Source: Mesorhizobium loti
Lineage (GTDB): Bacteria; Pseudomonadota; Alphaproteobacteria; Rhizobiales; Rhizobiaceae
Assembly (NCBI RefSeq): GCF_001510895.1
Contig: NZ_LPWA01000035.1
Span: 62,001 to 126,000, forward strand
Reading direction: 5' to 3'
DNA: 64,000 nt
Positions 19,433-28,798 of this stretch are shown here, piece by piece; the stretch's first letter is position 1; each line of letters starts with the position of its first letter. The translations under genes were made by a program, and so were the position numbers. The notes beneath the pieces were generated by a model. The model searched no databases and was not told the DNA's origin. It was given only the letters and a program-made list of their open reading frames with translations.

Positions 19433-20707
19433 TCAGGCGCTGACGTTGCCCTTCTTTTCCTTCTGCTCGGAATAGATGTAGAGCGGCCTGGCGTTGCCCG
19501 AGACCACCTCTTCCGAGATCACCACCTCGCGCACGCCTTCCAGCGCCGGCAGCTCGAACATGGTGTCGAGCAGGATTGCTTCCATGATCGAGCGCAGGCC
19601 GCGCGCGCCGGTCTTACGCTCGATGGCGCGCTTGGCGATCGCCGACAGCGCGTTCTCGTGGAAGGTCAGGTCGACATTCTCCATCTCGAACAGCCGCTGA
19701 TACTGCTTGACCAACGCGTTCTTCGGCTCGGTCAGGATCTGGATCAGCGCCGGCTCGTCAAGGTCCTCGAGCGTCGCCAGGACCGGCAGACGGCCGACGA
19801 ACTCCGGGATCAGGCCGAATTTCAACAGATCCTCAGGCTCGACCTGGCGGAACAGGTCACCAGTGCGGCGATCCTCGGGCGAGGCCACGGTGGCGCCGAA
19901 ACCGATCGAAGTCTTGCGGCCGCGATCCGAGATGATCTTATCGAGCCCGGCAAAGGCGCCGCCGCAGATGAACAGGATGTTGGCGGTGTCGACCTGCAGG
20001 AATTCCTGCTGCGGGTGCTTGCGGCCGCCCTGCGGCGGCACGGAGGCAACCGTGCCTTCCATGATCTTCAACAGGGCCTGCTGCACGCCCTCGCCCGACA
20101 CGTCGCGGGTGATCGAGGGATTGTCCGACTTGCGCGAGATCTTGTCGATCTCGTCGATATAGACGATGCCGCGCTGGGCGCGCTCGACATTGTAGTCGGC
20201 CGACTGCAGGAGCTTCAGGATGATGTTCTCGACGTCCTCGCCGACGTAACCGGCCTCGGTCAGCGTCGTGGCGTCGGCCATTGTGAAGGGCACATCGATG
20301 ATGCGGGCGAGCGTCTGCGCAAGCAGCGTCTTGCCGCAGCCGGTCGGGCCGATCAGCAGGATGTTCGACTTCGCCAGCTCGACGTCGTTGTTCTTGCCGG
20401 CATGCGCGAGGCGCTTGTAGTGGTTATGGACCGCCACCGACAGCACCCGCTTGGCGTAGGGCTGGCCGATGACGTAGTCGTCGAGGACCTTGAGGATTTC
20501 CTGCGGGGTCGGCACGCCCTCGCGCGACTTCACCATCGAGGTCTTGTTCTCCTCGCGGATGATGTCCATGCAGAGCTCGACGCATTCATCGCAGATGAAG
20601 ACGGTCGGACCGGCGATCAGCTTGCGCACTTCGTGCTGGCTTTTGCCGCAAAACGAGCAATAGAGGGTGTTCTTTGAATCACCGCCGTTGTTGCTTACTT
20701 TGCTCAT
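19433..20707 (-). CDS. clpX: ATP-dependent Clp protease ATP-binding subunit ClpX
   Basis: The 424-residue unfoldase that feeds substrates into ClpP. The N-terminal zinc-binding domain has [14 protein letters not shown] and [10 protein letters not shown] near residues 17 and 40. Walker A is [17 protein letters not shown], a pore loop is in [15 protein letters not shown], and Walker B reads [12 protein letters not shown]. The C-terminal sensor-2 Arg lies in [15 protein letters not shown]. It is transcribed in the same direction as clpP, 298 bases downstream of it, and before lon. Confidence 0.98.
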   Translation of the reverse strand: MSKVSNNGGDSKNTLYCSFCGKSQHEVRKLIAGPTVFICDECVELCMDIIREENKTSMVKSREGVPTPQEILKVLDDYVIGQPYAKRVLSVAVHNHYKRLAHAGKNNDVELAKSNILLIGPTGCGKTLLAQTLARIIDVPFTMADATTLTEAGYVGEDVENIILKLLQSADYNVERAQRGIVYIDEIDKISRKSDNPSITRDVSGEGVQQALLKIMEGTVASVPPQGGRKHPQQEFLQVDTANILFICGGAFAGLDKIISDRGRKTSIGFGATVASPEDRRTGDLFRQVEPEDLLKFGLIPEFVGRLPVLATLEDLDEPALIQILTEPKNALVKQYQRLFEMENVDLTFHENALSAIAKRAIERKTGARGLRSIMEAILLDTMFELPALEGVREVVISEEVVSGNARPLYIYSEQKEKKGNVSA

Positions 20708-21005
20708 TTTTCTGTCCTTTCACCCGCCTTGCCCGCCGATGGTCTGGCCGCATTGGCGTCTCACCAATCTATCGCGGGAATCCGCCACCGCCAGTGTCCC
20801 GGCCCACACAGCGCATTCCATACGAAACACAAATCAGAAAACGCGACAATGATTCGCAGCAACCCCATGCAAAGCTAAGCCGTCGAAAATCAACATAGCC
20901 TTAACGTAGGCAATCCCGACCTTTGAGGGAACAGGCAATTGTGGCCGAAATGCCGCAAGCCGCGCCAAAAGCGCGTTATCCCGCTATTCAGCTGCCAATC
21001 AGAGC

Positions 21006-21635
21006 CTACGCGATGGCGGTTTCGCCCAGCTCGCGCGTCGTGATGACCTTGTCGATCAGACCAAAGTCCTTGGCTTCGTCGGCGCTCATGAAATGGTCGC
21101 GATCGAGCGTCCGCTCGATCTCGTCATAGCTCTTGCCGGTGTGCTTGACATAGACCTCATTCAAGCGGCGCTTCAGCTTGATGATGTCCTGCGCATGACG
21201 TTCGATATCTGACGCCTGGCCCTGGAAGCCGCCCGACGGCTGATGGACCATGATACGCGCGTTAGGCGTGGCAAAGCGCATGTCCTTGTGGCCGGCGCAA
21301 AGCAGCAGCGAGCCCATCGAGGCCGCCTGGCCGATGCAGAGCGTCGACACCGCAGGTTTGATGAACTGCATGGTGTCGTAAATCGCCATGCCCGAGGTGA
21401 CGACGCCGCCCGGCGAGTTGATATAGAGATTGATTTCCTTCTTGGGGTTTTCCGCCTCGAGGAACAAAAGCTGTGCACAAACCAGCGTCGCCATGCCGTC
21501 CTCGACTGGGCCGGTGATGAAGATGATGCGTTCCTTCAACAGGCGGGAGAAAATGTCGTAGGCGCGCTCGCCGCGATTGGTCTGTTCGACCACCATCGGA
21601 ACGAGGTTCATGTAGGTTTCGACGGGGTTCTTCAT
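21006..21635 (-). CDS. clpP: ATP-dependent Clp protease proteolytic subunit ClpP
   Basis: A 209-residue serine protease subunit that forms the two-ring chamber with ClpX or ClpA. The catalytic Ser is in [16 protein letters not shown] near residue 106, His in [15 protein letters not shown] near residue 131, and the Asp follows in the [18 protein letters not shown] tail. The N-terminal propeptide is short, ending before [19 protein letters not shown]. The gene order clpP-clpX-lon-hup is standard for this class. The 298-base gap to clpX is long enough for a separate clpX promoter. Confidence 0.98.
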   Translation of the reverse strand: MKNPVETYMNLVPMVVEQTNRGERAYDIFSRLLKERIIFITGPVEDGMATLVCAQLLFLEAENPKKEINLYINSPGGVVTSGMAIYDTMQFIKPAVSTLCIGQAASMGSLLLCAGHKDMRFATPNARIMVHQPSGGFQGQASDIERHAQDIIKLKRRLNEVYVKHTGKSYDEIERTLDRDHFMSADEAKDFGLIDKVITTRELGETAIA

Positions 21636-21966
21636 GGACTACCCTTATTGGATGGATTCCGGCGCCGTGAAAATACGAGCAATCGCGCGGAATCGGCTCT
21701 GGATCGTTAAGCCCTAAATAGGATGCCGGCTCACCCTAGCGCAAGGCCGCCCCTCCTAGCCATCTGGTTAAGTCGAATCAAGCGCCTGGGCCCAAGGAAT
21801 GCCGACGGTTGCGCTTGAAAAATATCCTGGATCGGAAAGCGATCCGCCAAGGTAGCAGTTTCTTAACCGCACCGCTTAACGACAAGCCCCGAAATCCCTG
21901 TCCGGCGGCGGACCTTCCGATACACTCCTGCGTTGAACCGGCGTCCTTTTTCAACGGGGGAATGTC
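21636..21966. other. Divergent intergenic region upstream of clpP
   Basis: These 331 bases hold the clpP promoter on the minus strand and that of the secreted protein on the plus strand. I could not identify a convincing heat-shock or housekeeping promoter pair. No gene is seen. Confidence 0.4.
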
Positions 21967-22605
21967 ATGTTTCGCCAGAGTCCCTTTCACCAGAGTCCCT
22001 TTCGCAAGAGTTTCTTTTGCAGGAGCTCCGCATCGCTCGCCGCGGCCAGCCTCGCAATGCTTGCCACGACGTCGCAAACCGCCGCCGGCGGCCGTGCGCT
22101 CGAATGCTACGAGCCGGTGCATCGGCCGGCGCTCTACGACACCGTCTACGAAGACGTGATGGTGAGCCCCGGAGGCCAACTCGTCGACTATGATCCGCCG
22201 ATCTACGGCACGAGCGAAAGCCTGGAGCAGATCGCGCCTCCTCGCGTCACCTATGAGGTGGTGCCGGCCATCACGCGCACCGTCTACCACACGGTCAAAG
22301 TGGACGATGGCGGCTATGCCTGGGAATGGCGCGTCATCCATGGCCGTAAGGTGCTGTGCAAGGTGTGGCGCAAGGCCCGCTACACACGGGTTGCCGAAAC
22401 CGTGATCGTCGAGCCGGAGCGCGTCCGGCGCGTCGTTCTTCCGGCGGAATATGAAGGCGTTGCCCGCGAGGTGCTGGTGCGGCCCGAAGAGCGGCGCATC
22501 ACGGAAATCCCACCCTCGTACCGGACGGTGGCGCGTCGGGTGGTGGTGCGGGAAGGCTCGACCACCTGGCGGCGGGTGCACATCCCGCGGCACTGCGTGG
22601 ACTAG
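21967..22605 (+). CDS. Secreted protein with repeated beta motifs, unknown function
   Basis: A 212-residue protein from ATG 21967 after GGGGGA. The first 40 residues contain an odd N-terminal repeat (RQSPFHQSPFRKSFF, encoded by three near-identical 15-base units) and then a hydrophobic signal (SLAAASLAMLATTSQTAAGG). The mature part repeats a motif of the form 'aromatic/aliphatic-P-x-Y-x-x-V-x-R-x-V', for example LPAEYEGVAREVLVRPEE and IPPSYRTVARRVVVREGS. Similar repeated segments occur in secreted rhizobial proteins and before OmpA-like domains, but here no such domain follows. A periplasmic or surface role is inferred. The function is unknown. Confidence 0.7.
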   Translation: MFRQSPFHQSPFRKSFFCRSSASLAAASLAMLATTSQTAAGGRALECYEPVHRPALYDTVYEDVMVSPGGQLVDYDPPIYGTSESLEQIAPPRVTYEVVPAITRTVYHTVKVDDGGYAWEWRVIHGRKVLCKVWRKARYTRVAETVIVEPERVRRVVLPAEYEGVAREVLVRPEERRITEIPPSYRTVARRVVVREGSTTWRRVHIPRHCVD

Positions 22606-22666
22606 CCGCTTCTGGCGGGTATGGCCGAGCGCACCGTTTGCGCGCCCGGCTTGAAGGATTTGGGCT

Positions 22667-22870
22667 CTAGCCCAGATCGATGTCGAGGATCGCCATCGAG
22701 AAATTGTAGTCGCCGTCGTCCTCGTCCTTGAAGACAATGCCGAGGAACTCGTCGCCTACATAGACCTCGGCCGAGTCCTCCTTGCGCGGACGCGCCTTCA
22801 CCTGCAGCTTGGGATTCTGGAAGACGCGCTTGAAATAGGCGTCCAGCTTTCTGATCTCGTCGGGCTTCAA
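22667..22870 (-). CDS. DUF3126 family protein (TTG start)
   Basis: A 67-residue protein reading MKPDEIRKLDAYFKRVFQNP and ending in an acidic stretch with FSMAILDIDLG. This is the DUF3126 family, found widely in Hyphomicrobiales and of unknown function. There is no ATG: a TTG at 22870 lies 6 bases after GGAG (GGAGAAGACT TTG), and this strong site decides the start. It is 143 bases downstream of cysE on the same strand, an arrangement I recall from related genomes. Confidence 0.82.
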   Translation of the reverse strand: MKPDEIRKLDAYFKRVFQNPKLQVKARPRKEDSAEVYVGDEFLGIVFKDEDDGDYNFSMAILDIDLG

Positions 22871-23013
22871 AGTCTTCTCCGAATGCGCTGTTCGTTGGGA
22901 GGCGCTTCTGACACGCCGACGATGGCGATGTAAAGGCAAGCCGGCAGATAACACGGGGCAACCGGCGCTTGAAACGGCAGCCGGAATCCGGCGACCATCG
23001 ATGAGGGCCGAGC

Positions 23014-23862
23014 TCAGATGTCGAAGCTGACGACGTGGTCCATCGTCTGCGAGGGCAGAAGCTGGTCCATCTGCCGCGAAGGCTGGTCGCAGCCGGTCTC
23101 GCCGACGACACGCGCCGGCACGCCGGCGACCGTCTTGTTGTGCGGCACGGGCGACAGCACCACCGAGCCGGCCGCGATCTTCGAGCAATGGCCGACCTCG
23201 ATATTGCCGAGGATCTTGGCGCCGGCGCCGATCAGCACGCCGCGGCGGATCTTCGGATGGCGGTCGCCGCTGGCCTTGCCGGTGCCGCCCAGCGTCACCC
23301 CGTGCAGGATCGACACATCGTCCTCGATGACGGCCGTCTGGCCGACGACCAGGCCGGTGGCGTGGTCGAGGAAGATGCCCTTGCCGATGCGGGCGGCCGG
23401 ATTGATGTCGGTCTGGAACACCGAGGACGAGCGGCTCTGCAGATAGAGCGCGAAGTCCCTGCGGCCCTGGTTCCACAGCCAGTGCGCCAGCCGATGCGTC
23501 TGGATGGCATGGAAACCCTTGAAATAGAGCACCGGCATGATGAAGCGGTCGCAGGCCGGGTCGCGATCGTAATAGGCCTGGATGTCGACGCGCACCGTCG
23601 AGCTCCACTCGGGATCGTCGGCAAGCATCGCCTTGAAGGTCTGACGGATGAGGTCGGAGCCGATATCCTGATGCGCCAGGCGCTCGGCCAGCCGGTGGAT
23701 GACCGCTTCCTCCAGGCTCTCCTGGTTGAGGATGGTGGAATAGAGGAAGGCGGCGAGCAGCGGATCGCGGTTCACCGCTTCCATCGCCTCGTCGCGGATC
23801 GAACGCCAGATCGGGTCGACCGGCTGCACCATGCTGGGGCGGGCTATCGTAACGCTGTTCAT
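23014..23862 (-). CDS. cysE: Serine O-acetyltransferase
   Basis: A 282-residue CysE, which acetylates serine with acetyl-CoA in the first step of cysteine synthesis. The N-terminal helical SATase domain (PIWRSIRDEAMEAVNRDPLL) is followed by the left-handed beta-helix with hexapeptide repeats, including the active-site DHATGLVVGQTAVIEDDV and HGVTLGGTGKASGDRHPKI. The C-terminus ends in SFDI: a terminal Ile is what inserts into the active site of O-acetylserine sulfhydrylase in the cysteine synthase complex. The ATG at 23862 gives the normal length. Confidence 0.96.
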   Translation of the reverse strand: MNSVTIARPSMVQPVDPIWRSIRDEAMEAVNRDPLLAAFLYSTILNQESLEEAVIHRLAERLAHQDIGSDLIRQTFKAMLADDPEWSSTVRVDIQAYYDRDPACDRFIMPVLYFKGFHAIQTHRLAHWLWNQGRRDFALYLQSRSSSVFQTDINPAARIGKGIFLDHATGLVVGQTAVIEDDVSILHGVTLGGTGKASGDRHPKIRRGVLIGAGAKILGNIEVGHCSKIAAGSVVLSPVPHNKTVAGVPARVVGETGCDQPSRQMDQLLPSQTMDHVVSFDI

Positions 23863-23983
23863 CGACGGTCTCCGACCTGCTCATTCATCCGGCGGCACAT
23901 ATAGGCCAGATCATAGCACGGTTGAACTCAATTTTCCTTAGTGCTTTGTCAAATGGACTTGGTTCACGGAAATTCAAGCGGCG

Positions 23984-24589
23984 ATGGAAAACGAACCCTT
24001 GATCGACGAAGCGCTCAAAACCGAGCTTTCCGCCCTCTATCACGCCGGGGACCGGCACTATCACAGCCTCGCCCATATCGAGGCCATGCTGGCGCTGGCC
24101 GAAGAATATCGGCGCCTGCTCCATGACCCGGACGCCGTCGAGGCCGCGATCTGGTTCCACGACGCGATCTATGACAGCCGCGCCAAGGACAATGAGGCGA
24201 AAAGCGCTGACCTGGCGGAGAAAAAGCTCGCCGAGCGAGCCAAACCCGACCGCATCGCACGCATCGCGGCGATGATCAATGCCACCGCCACGCACCAACT
24301 GCCGCCGCTCGACGACGAGCATGCGGCAAGCGACGCGGCCCTCTTCCTCGACATGGACCTCGCGATCCTCGGCGCCGCGCCTGACGCCTTCGACGCCTAT
24401 GAGAAGGCCGTCCGGCGCGAATATGGCTGGGTCGAGGAGCCGATGTGGCGCGCCGGCCGCGCTGCCGTTCTCAAGAGCTTCCTCGCTCGCCCGCACATTT
24501 TCCACACGGAACCGTTCCGCCGACGGTTCGAGGCGCGAGCCAGGGAGAACCTGGGCCGATCGCTGCAAGCCCTGCAGCGCAAGCCTTGA
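23984..24589 (+). CDS. HD domain metal-dependent phosphohydrolase-like protein
   Basis: A 201-residue predicted HD-superfamily hydrolase of the group seen as YpgQ/N-methyl-D-aspartate receptor NMDAR2C-like proteins. The metal ligands fit His in RHYHSLAHIEAML near residue 25, the HD pair in IWFHDAIYDSR near residue 58, and the later Asp in LFLDMDLAILGA near residue 125. The substrate is unknown. The gene faces cysE divergently and is followed 86 bases later by agmatinase on the same strand. The C-terminal ends with FRRRFEARARENLGRSLQ, typical of the family. Confidence 0.8.
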   Translation: MENEPLIDEALKTELSALYHAGDRHYHSLAHIEAMLALAEEYRRLLHDPDAVEAAIWFHDAIYDSRAKDNEAKSADLAEKKLAERAKPDRIARIAAMINATATHQLPPLDDEHAASDAALFLDMDLAILGAAPDAFDAYEKAVRREYGWVEEPMWRAGRAAVLKSFLARPHIFHTEPFRRRFEARARENLGRSLQALQRKP

Positions 24590-24674
24590 TCGGCCTGCCT
24601 GGATTTCAAGCTTCACGACCTATATCGTCGCCCCGCCGAAGTGGTGCCGCCTTCGGACGTGAATTTCTTTTGAG

Positions 24675-25652
24675 ATGACTGACACCATGGAAAACAGCTT
24701 CTTCCAACCCGTCGACGCGGCGCAGGTACCGCGCTTTGCCGGACTTTCCACCTTCATGCGGCTGCCGGCCGTGCCAACCGCGAAGGGACTCGACATCGCG
24801 CTTGTCGGCATTCCCTGGGATGGCGGCACGACGAACCGCGCCGGCGCCCGTCATGGCCCCCGCGAGATCAGGAACCAGTCGAGCCTGATGCGCCGGGTCC
24901 ACCACGTCTCGGGAACCGAACCGTTCAGCATCGCCAACGTCGCCGATGTCGGCGACCTCTCGGTCAACCCAATCAACCTGCTGGATGGATTGAAGCGCAT
25001 CGAGGACGGCATCGCCGCGATCATGTCGGAAGGCGCTGTGCCGTTGGCCGCCGGCGGCGATCACCTGACGACGCTGCCGGTGCTGCGCGCCGTGGCCCGC
25101 AAGGGGCCTATCGGCATGATCCATTTCGACGCGCATTCCGACACCAACGACCGCTACTTCGGCGATAATCCTTACACGCATGGAACGCCTTTCCGCCGTG
25201 CGATCGAAGAAGGGTTGCTCGACCCGAAGCGGGTGGTCCAAATCGGAATTCGCGGCTCCATCTACGAGCCCGGCGAACACGACTGGGCAACCGCCCGGGG
25301 CGTGCGCATCATCTACATGGAAGAATTCGTCAAACGCGGCGCCGCGGCCATCATGCAGGAAGCGCGCGATCTCGTCGGCGACAGCCCAACCTATGTGACG
25401 TTCGACATCGATTGCATCGATCCGTCGATGGCCCCCGGCACCGGCACGCCGGAGCTCGGCGGCTTCACCACGCGCGAGGTGCAGGAGATGGTTCGTTTGC
25501 TCGACGGATTGAATTTCGCCGGCGCGGACGTCGTCGAGGTCGCGCCTCCCTTCGACCTCGGCGGCATGACGGCCCTGGCCGGCGCGACGATGATGTTCGA
25601 GTTGCTGTGTGTGATGGCGAGGTCCCTCGCTGACAGAAAAGCGCGCGGCTAA
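24675..25652 (+). CDS. speB: Agmatinase (agmatine ureohydrolase)
   Basis: A 325-residue ureohydrolase that converts agmatine to putrescine and urea. The binuclear manganese ligands are all present: His in AAGGDHLTTL, the block FDAHSDTND, and FDIDCIDPSMAPGTGTPELG. Length and the long N-terminal region fit SpeB rather than arginase. Guanidinobutyrase or guanidinopropionase are close relatives and cannot be excluded. The start could also be ATG 24687. Confidence 0.88.
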   Translation: MTDTMENSFFQPVDAAQVPRFAGLSTFMRLPAVPTAKGLDIALVGIPWDGGTTNRAGARHGPREIRNQSSLMRRVHHVSGTEPFSIANVADVGDLSVNPINLLDGLKRIEDGIAAIMSEGAVPLAAGGDHLTTLPVLRAVARKGPIGMIHFDAHSDTNDRYFGDNPYTHGTPFRRAIEEGLLDPKRVVQIGIRGSIYEPGEHDWATARGVRIIYMEEFVKRGAAAIMQEARDLVGDSPTYVTFDIDCIDPSMAPGTGTPELGGFTTREVQEMVRLLDGLNFAGADVVEVAPPFDLGGMTALAGATMMFELLCVMARSLADRKARG

Positions 25653-25682
25653 ACGCGCCACTGTCCGGCAGCGGTATGGGGT

Positions 25683-26450
25683 TCAGAGCGGATTTTCGGT
25701 ATAGAACTCCAGCACCCGCTGCTTGAAGCTCTTGTCGCCGACGGCGAGCATGTGGTCGCGGCCCTCGACGTGAAAGGCTTTTGCGTTGGGCATCAGGGCG
25801 GCGAGTTCGTCGGGCGAGCCGGCGATGTCGTCCCTGCTCCCGACGGCAATCAACGTCGGCTGGGCAATGCGCGCGACATCGTCCTCGCTCATAGATGCGC
25901 GCGAGCCGACGATGCAGACGGCGAGCGCCCGGCGGTCGCTACGCGTCTGGTCGGCGAAAGCGCGAAACGAGCGGCCGCGCGCATGGTTGATCGTGCCGGG
26001 ATCCTCGGCCAGAAGCGCATCGGCGATCGGGTCCCAATCGCCGACGCCGTCGACAAGGCCGATGCCGAGGCCGCCGAGCACCAGCGTCGCCACCTTGTCC
26101 GGATTGGACAACGCCATGAATGCGGATACCCGTGCGCCCATCGAATAGCCCATGACATGGGCGCGTTCGATGCCTAGGTGATCGAGCAGCGCGGCCGCGT
26201 CCGAGGCCATCTTGGCCGGCGTGTAGTCGGCCTCGTCATAGCTTTTCGTTGAAGAGCCGTGGCCGCGATTGTCGAAGGCAATGGCGCGGTAGCCGGCGTC
26301 GTTCAGCGTCTTGAACCAGCCGGGCGAGACCCAATTGACGTAGTGGCTCGAGGCGAAGCCGTGGATCATCAGCACCGGATCGCCCTCCCCGGACGCCGGC
26401 TGGCGATCGAGGTAAGCGAGTTCGAAGCCGTCGTGGGAAAAATATTGCAT
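25683..26450 (-). CDS. Alpha/beta fold hydrolase
   Basis: A 255-residue alpha/beta hydrolase without signal peptide. The oxyanion region is VLMIHGFASSHYVNW near residue 28, the nucleophile elbow is HVMGYSMGARVSAFMAL near residue 100, and the catalytic His lies in HVEGRDHMLAVGDKSF near the end. An acidic residue is in VGSRDDIAGSP. It resembles esterases and C-C hydrolases; the substrate is unknown. The next minus-strand gene upstream (DUF192) is 14 bases away, which suggests a two-gene operon. Confidence 0.87.
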   Translation of the reverse strand: MQYFSHDGFELAYLDRQPASGEGDPVLMIHGFASSHYVNWVSPGWFKTLNDAGYRAIAFDNRGHGSSTKSYDEADYTPAKMASDAAALLDHLGIERAHVMGYSMGARVSAFMALSNPDKVATLVLGGLGIGLVDGVGDWDPIADALLAEDPGTINHARGRSFRAFADQTRSDRRALAVCIVGSRASMSEDDVARIAQPTLIAVGSRDDIAGSPDELAALMPNAKAFHVEGRDHMLAVGDKSFKQRVLEFYTENPL

Positions 26451-26464
26451 CGGTGCTGCCGCGG

Positions 26465-26977
26465 TCAGTTGGAACCGGCGCCCGATGCCCTGGCGATCGC
26501 AGGGTGGCGCAAGAGATCGCCGTCCTTGAGCCCATCCCTGGCGGCCGTTCCGGCCTTAAGCTCGAGCACGAAGCTTACCGGCTGTCCGGGCGAGATGATC
26601 GCCTCCGATTCCGGTTCGCCGCGCTTGATGGCCTTGATCCTGCCGTCCTGGCCGACAAAGACCAGGTCGAGCGGCATCGGCGTGTTCTTCATCCAGAAAT
26701 TCACCTCGCCGGGCCTCTCGAACACGAAGAGCATGCCGTGATCGTCGGCCATGTCCTTGCGAAACATCAGTCCGGCTTCACGTTCTTCAGAGGTGTCGGC
26801 GATCTCGATGGAGAAGGAATGCTTTCCGGAGCCACTCACCGCGACCAGCGGTGTGGAATCGACTGGCAGTATCATGGCCTGGCCATCAGCCGAGCTTGGT
26901 TTCAGGGCGCTGAAATAGGCAGCCAAAACGATGGCGGCGCAAAGCGCGCCTGCGGTCAGCCAGTTGCGATGAGCCAT
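26465..26977 (-). CDS. DUF192 family protein with N-terminal membrane anchor
   Basis: A 170-residue protein with an N-terminal hydrophobic segment (MAHRNWLTAGALCAAIVLAA), either a signal or an anchor, then the compact DUF192 beta-barrel. Family segments visible are EREAGLMFRKDMADDHGMLF, VNFWMKNTPMPLDLVFV and VLELKAGTAARDGLKDGD. Function is not established for the family. It is likely cotranscribed with the hydrolase downstream. A related arrangement, cold-shock protein-DUF192, is common in rhizobia and is seen here 112 bases upstream. Confidence 0.87.
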   Translation of the reverse strand: MAHRNWLTAGALCAAIVLAAYFSALKPSSADGQAMILPVDSTPLVAVSGSGKHSFSIEIADTSEEREAGLMFRKDMADDHGMLFVFERPGEVNFWMKNTPMPLDLVFVGQDGRIKAIKRGEPESEAIISPGQPVSFVLELKAGTAARDGLKDGDLLRHPAIARASGAGSN

Positions 26978-27003
26978 GTGATACCTCGTCCAAGCCTCGT
27001 CCT

Positions 27004-27048
27004 AGACCATGATCCACGCGAGTGGAACCGGCTTTCGGACAAGATTGG
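27004..27048 (+). repeat. Dispersed repeat, family C (degenerate)
   Basis: The text ACCATGATCCACGCGAGTGG followed by AACCGGCTTTCGGACAAGAT resembles the short palindromic intergenic repeat of rhizobia with the core AAGTGGAACCGGTTTTCGG. Only one copy is in the window, so the assignment rests on recall and on partial similarity to family B. Confidence 0.4.
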
Positions 27049-27089
27049 CCTCGCGGGAGATAAGGCTTTCCAGACGGTGTCGGGAAAGC

Positions 27090-27683
27090 CTAGTGCGAGA
27101 CCGGCAAGGTGCCCATATCGGGGTGAATTTCGGCGGCCATAAGGCCTTTGTCGCCGCGCCCGAAGCGGACCAGAACGACCTGGCCAGGCCTCAGTTCGGT
27201 GATGCCGTAGCGGCGCAGCGTCTCCATGTGGACGAAAATGTCCTCGGTCCCCTCGCCCCGGGTCAGGAAGCCGAAACCCTTGGTGCGGTTGAACCACTTC
27301 ACCAGTGCCCGCTCGAGCCCGCTTTCCGCCGTCACCGTGACATGCGTGCGCTGCTCCTGCTCCGCCGGATGCACCGCGGTCGAGGCATCCATGGAAAGAA
27401 CGCGGAAAGCCTGCAGGCCGCGCTCGCCCTGCTTGACGAGACAGACGACGCGCGCGCCTTCCAACGCGGTCTGGAAGCCGTCCCTTCGAAGACATGTCAC
27501 ATGGAGGAGAATATCACCCGAGACGCCGTCGTCCGGAAGAATGAAGCCGTAGCCCTTGGCCACGTCGAACCATTTGATAGCGCCAGCGATTTCGACAAGC
27601 TCGGCGGTCTCGCCGCCACTGTCTCGCGTCAAGGCGTCGTCAAGGCTTCCGTCCCGCCTCATGAAAGAGGCTTTTTCCCCCAT
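27090..27683 (-). CDS. Cold-shock protein with two CSD domains
   Basis: A 197-residue protein with two cold-shock domains joined by about 35 residues. The first has [20 protein letters not shown] near residue 33 and the second has [20 protein letters not shown] near residue 126; both keep the RNP1 (KGYGFI, KGFGFL). RNP2 is DILLHVT in the first and DIFVHMET in the second. Such double-CSD proteins are typical of alphaproteobacteria and bind single-stranded nucleic acid. The N-terminal 25 residues are not conserved. The start at 27683 is assumed. Confidence 0.92.
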   Translation of the reverse strand: MGEKASFMRRDGSLDDALTRDSGGETAELVEIAGAIKWFDVAKGYGFILPDDGVSGDILLHVTCLRRDGFQTALEGARVVCLVKQGERGLQAFRVLSMDASTAVHPAEQEQRTHVTVTAESGLERALVKWFNRTKGFGFLTRGEGTEDIFVHMETLRRYGITELRPGQVVLVRFGRGDKGLMAAEIHPDMGTLPVSH

Positions 27684-27941
27684 AAGAATGCCCCCTTTTC
27701 AAACTGCAACCAGAACTGATTCTTGCCATCAGATTAACACCGCGGCTTCCGGGGTGTGCAAGACCTGACGTGCCTTTTTTCACCGTTGAACACCGGAAAG
27801 CCGCAATTGTTGTTTGCCGGCGCAGCCGACACGCGCACTGCTGTCCCGAAATGGACCGTTCCATCCCGATTTGTCGGACGATTGCCCTTTGGCGGAGCGG
27901 CTCCTATGGTGCGCCGCAACGCAACCTCCGAGGAGCCCGAT

Positions 27942-28382
27942 ATGCGCTATCTCCACACCATGGTCCGCATCGCCGACATCGACAAGTCGCTCGATTTCTA
28001 CTGCAACAAGCTCGGCCTCAAGGAAGTGCGTCGCTACGAGAACGAGCAGGGACGCTATACGCTGATCTTCCTTGCCGCGTCAGAAGACGAGCAGAGCGGC
28101 ATTTCCGAGAAGGCGCCGCTGGTCGAACTGACCTACAATTGGGATCCGGAAGAGTATAAGGGCGGCCGTAATTTCGGCCACCTCGCCTATGAGGTCGACG
28201 ACATCTACGCCACCTGCCAGAAGCTGATGGACAATGGCGTGACCATCAACCGGCCGCCGCGCGACGGCAACATGGCCTTCATCCGTTCACCGGACGGCAT
28301 TTCGATCGAGCTGTTGCAGAAAGGCCCGGCAAAGGCCAAGGCCGAGCCGTGGGCCTCGATGCCGAACACGGGAAGCTGGTAG
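27942..28382 (+). CDS. gloA: Lactoylglutathione lyase (glyoxalase I)
   Basis: A 146-residue glyoxalase I that converts the hemithioacetal of methylglyoxal and glutathione. Metal ligands fit His in [10 protein letters not shown], Glu in [11 protein letters not shown], His in [11 protein letters not shown] and Glu in [16 protein letters not shown] lies 6 bases before ATG 27942 and chooses it over the longer frame from 27756. A strong terminator follows at 28453. Confidence 0.95.
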   Translation: MRYLHTMVRIADIDKSLDFYCNKLGLKEVRRYENEQGRYTLIFLAASEDEQSGISEKAPLVELTYNWDPEEYKGGRNFGHLAYEVDDIYATCQKLMDNGVTINRPPRDGNMAFIRSPDGISIELLQKGPAKAKAEPWASMPNTGSW

Positions 28383-28452
28383 GCCACCCACTATAATTTG
28401 GCCGGCAGTTCTATGGCATTTGGCAGGTGGTTCCCTATCTAACCGATTATGG

Positions 28453-28480
28453 CGCCAGCCTCGAAGGGCTGGCGTTTTTT
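28453..28480 (+). terminator. Rho-independent terminator
   Basis: CGCCAGCC and GGCTGGCG form an 8-bp stem with loop TCGAAG, followed directly by six T residues. It lies 70 bases downstream of gloA and just before the DUF2218 ribosome site. Confidence 0.9.
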
Positions 28481-28499
28481 GATCCGCCAGGAGAGCTCC

Positions 28500-28787
28500 A
28501 TGCCGACCAGCCGCGCCGACATCGCCACCGAACACGCCAGCCGCTACCTGCAGCAGCTCTGCAAGCATTGGGCGCACAAGTTCCCGGTCGAGTTCGATCC
28601 GCATCACGGCGCCATCCAGCTCTCGCTCGGCCGCACCGTCATGGATGCCGACGAGAAGGCCCTCCATATCGCGGTTGCAGCGGATGACGCTGCCACGCTC
28701 GAGCGGCTGGAAACCGTCGTCGCCGACCACATCAAGCGATTCGCGTTCCGCGAAGAGCTGACGTTCGACTGGCAAAAGGCCGCCTGA
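28500..28787 (+). CDS. DUF2218 domain protein
   Basis: A 95-residue protein reading TEHASRYLQQLCKHWAHKF and HIAVAADDAATLERLETVVA, which is the DUF2218 pattern (a small alpha/beta domain often linked to iron or siderophore genes). AGGAGAGC precedes ATG 28500, and that selects the start inside a longer frame. It stands alone after a terminator, so must have its own promoter in the region or rely on readthrough. Function unknown. Confidence 0.85.
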   Translation: MPTSRADIATEHASRYLQQLCKHWAHKFPVEFDPHHGAIQLSLGRTVMDADEKALHIAVAADDAATLERLETVVADHIKRFAFREELTFDWQKAA

Positions 28788-28798
28788 GCCGATTGCTG

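Noticed and set aside
19430..20677. A 415-codon open frame on the plus strand opposite clpX
   Set aside because: It is the G+C-driven shadow of clpX. Composition is Arg/Asp/Leu-rich with no domain, and clpX fully explains the region.
20708..21005. Small RNA or riboswitch between clpP and clpX
   Set aside because: No strong paired structure or known motif is visible; treated as ordinary promoter region.
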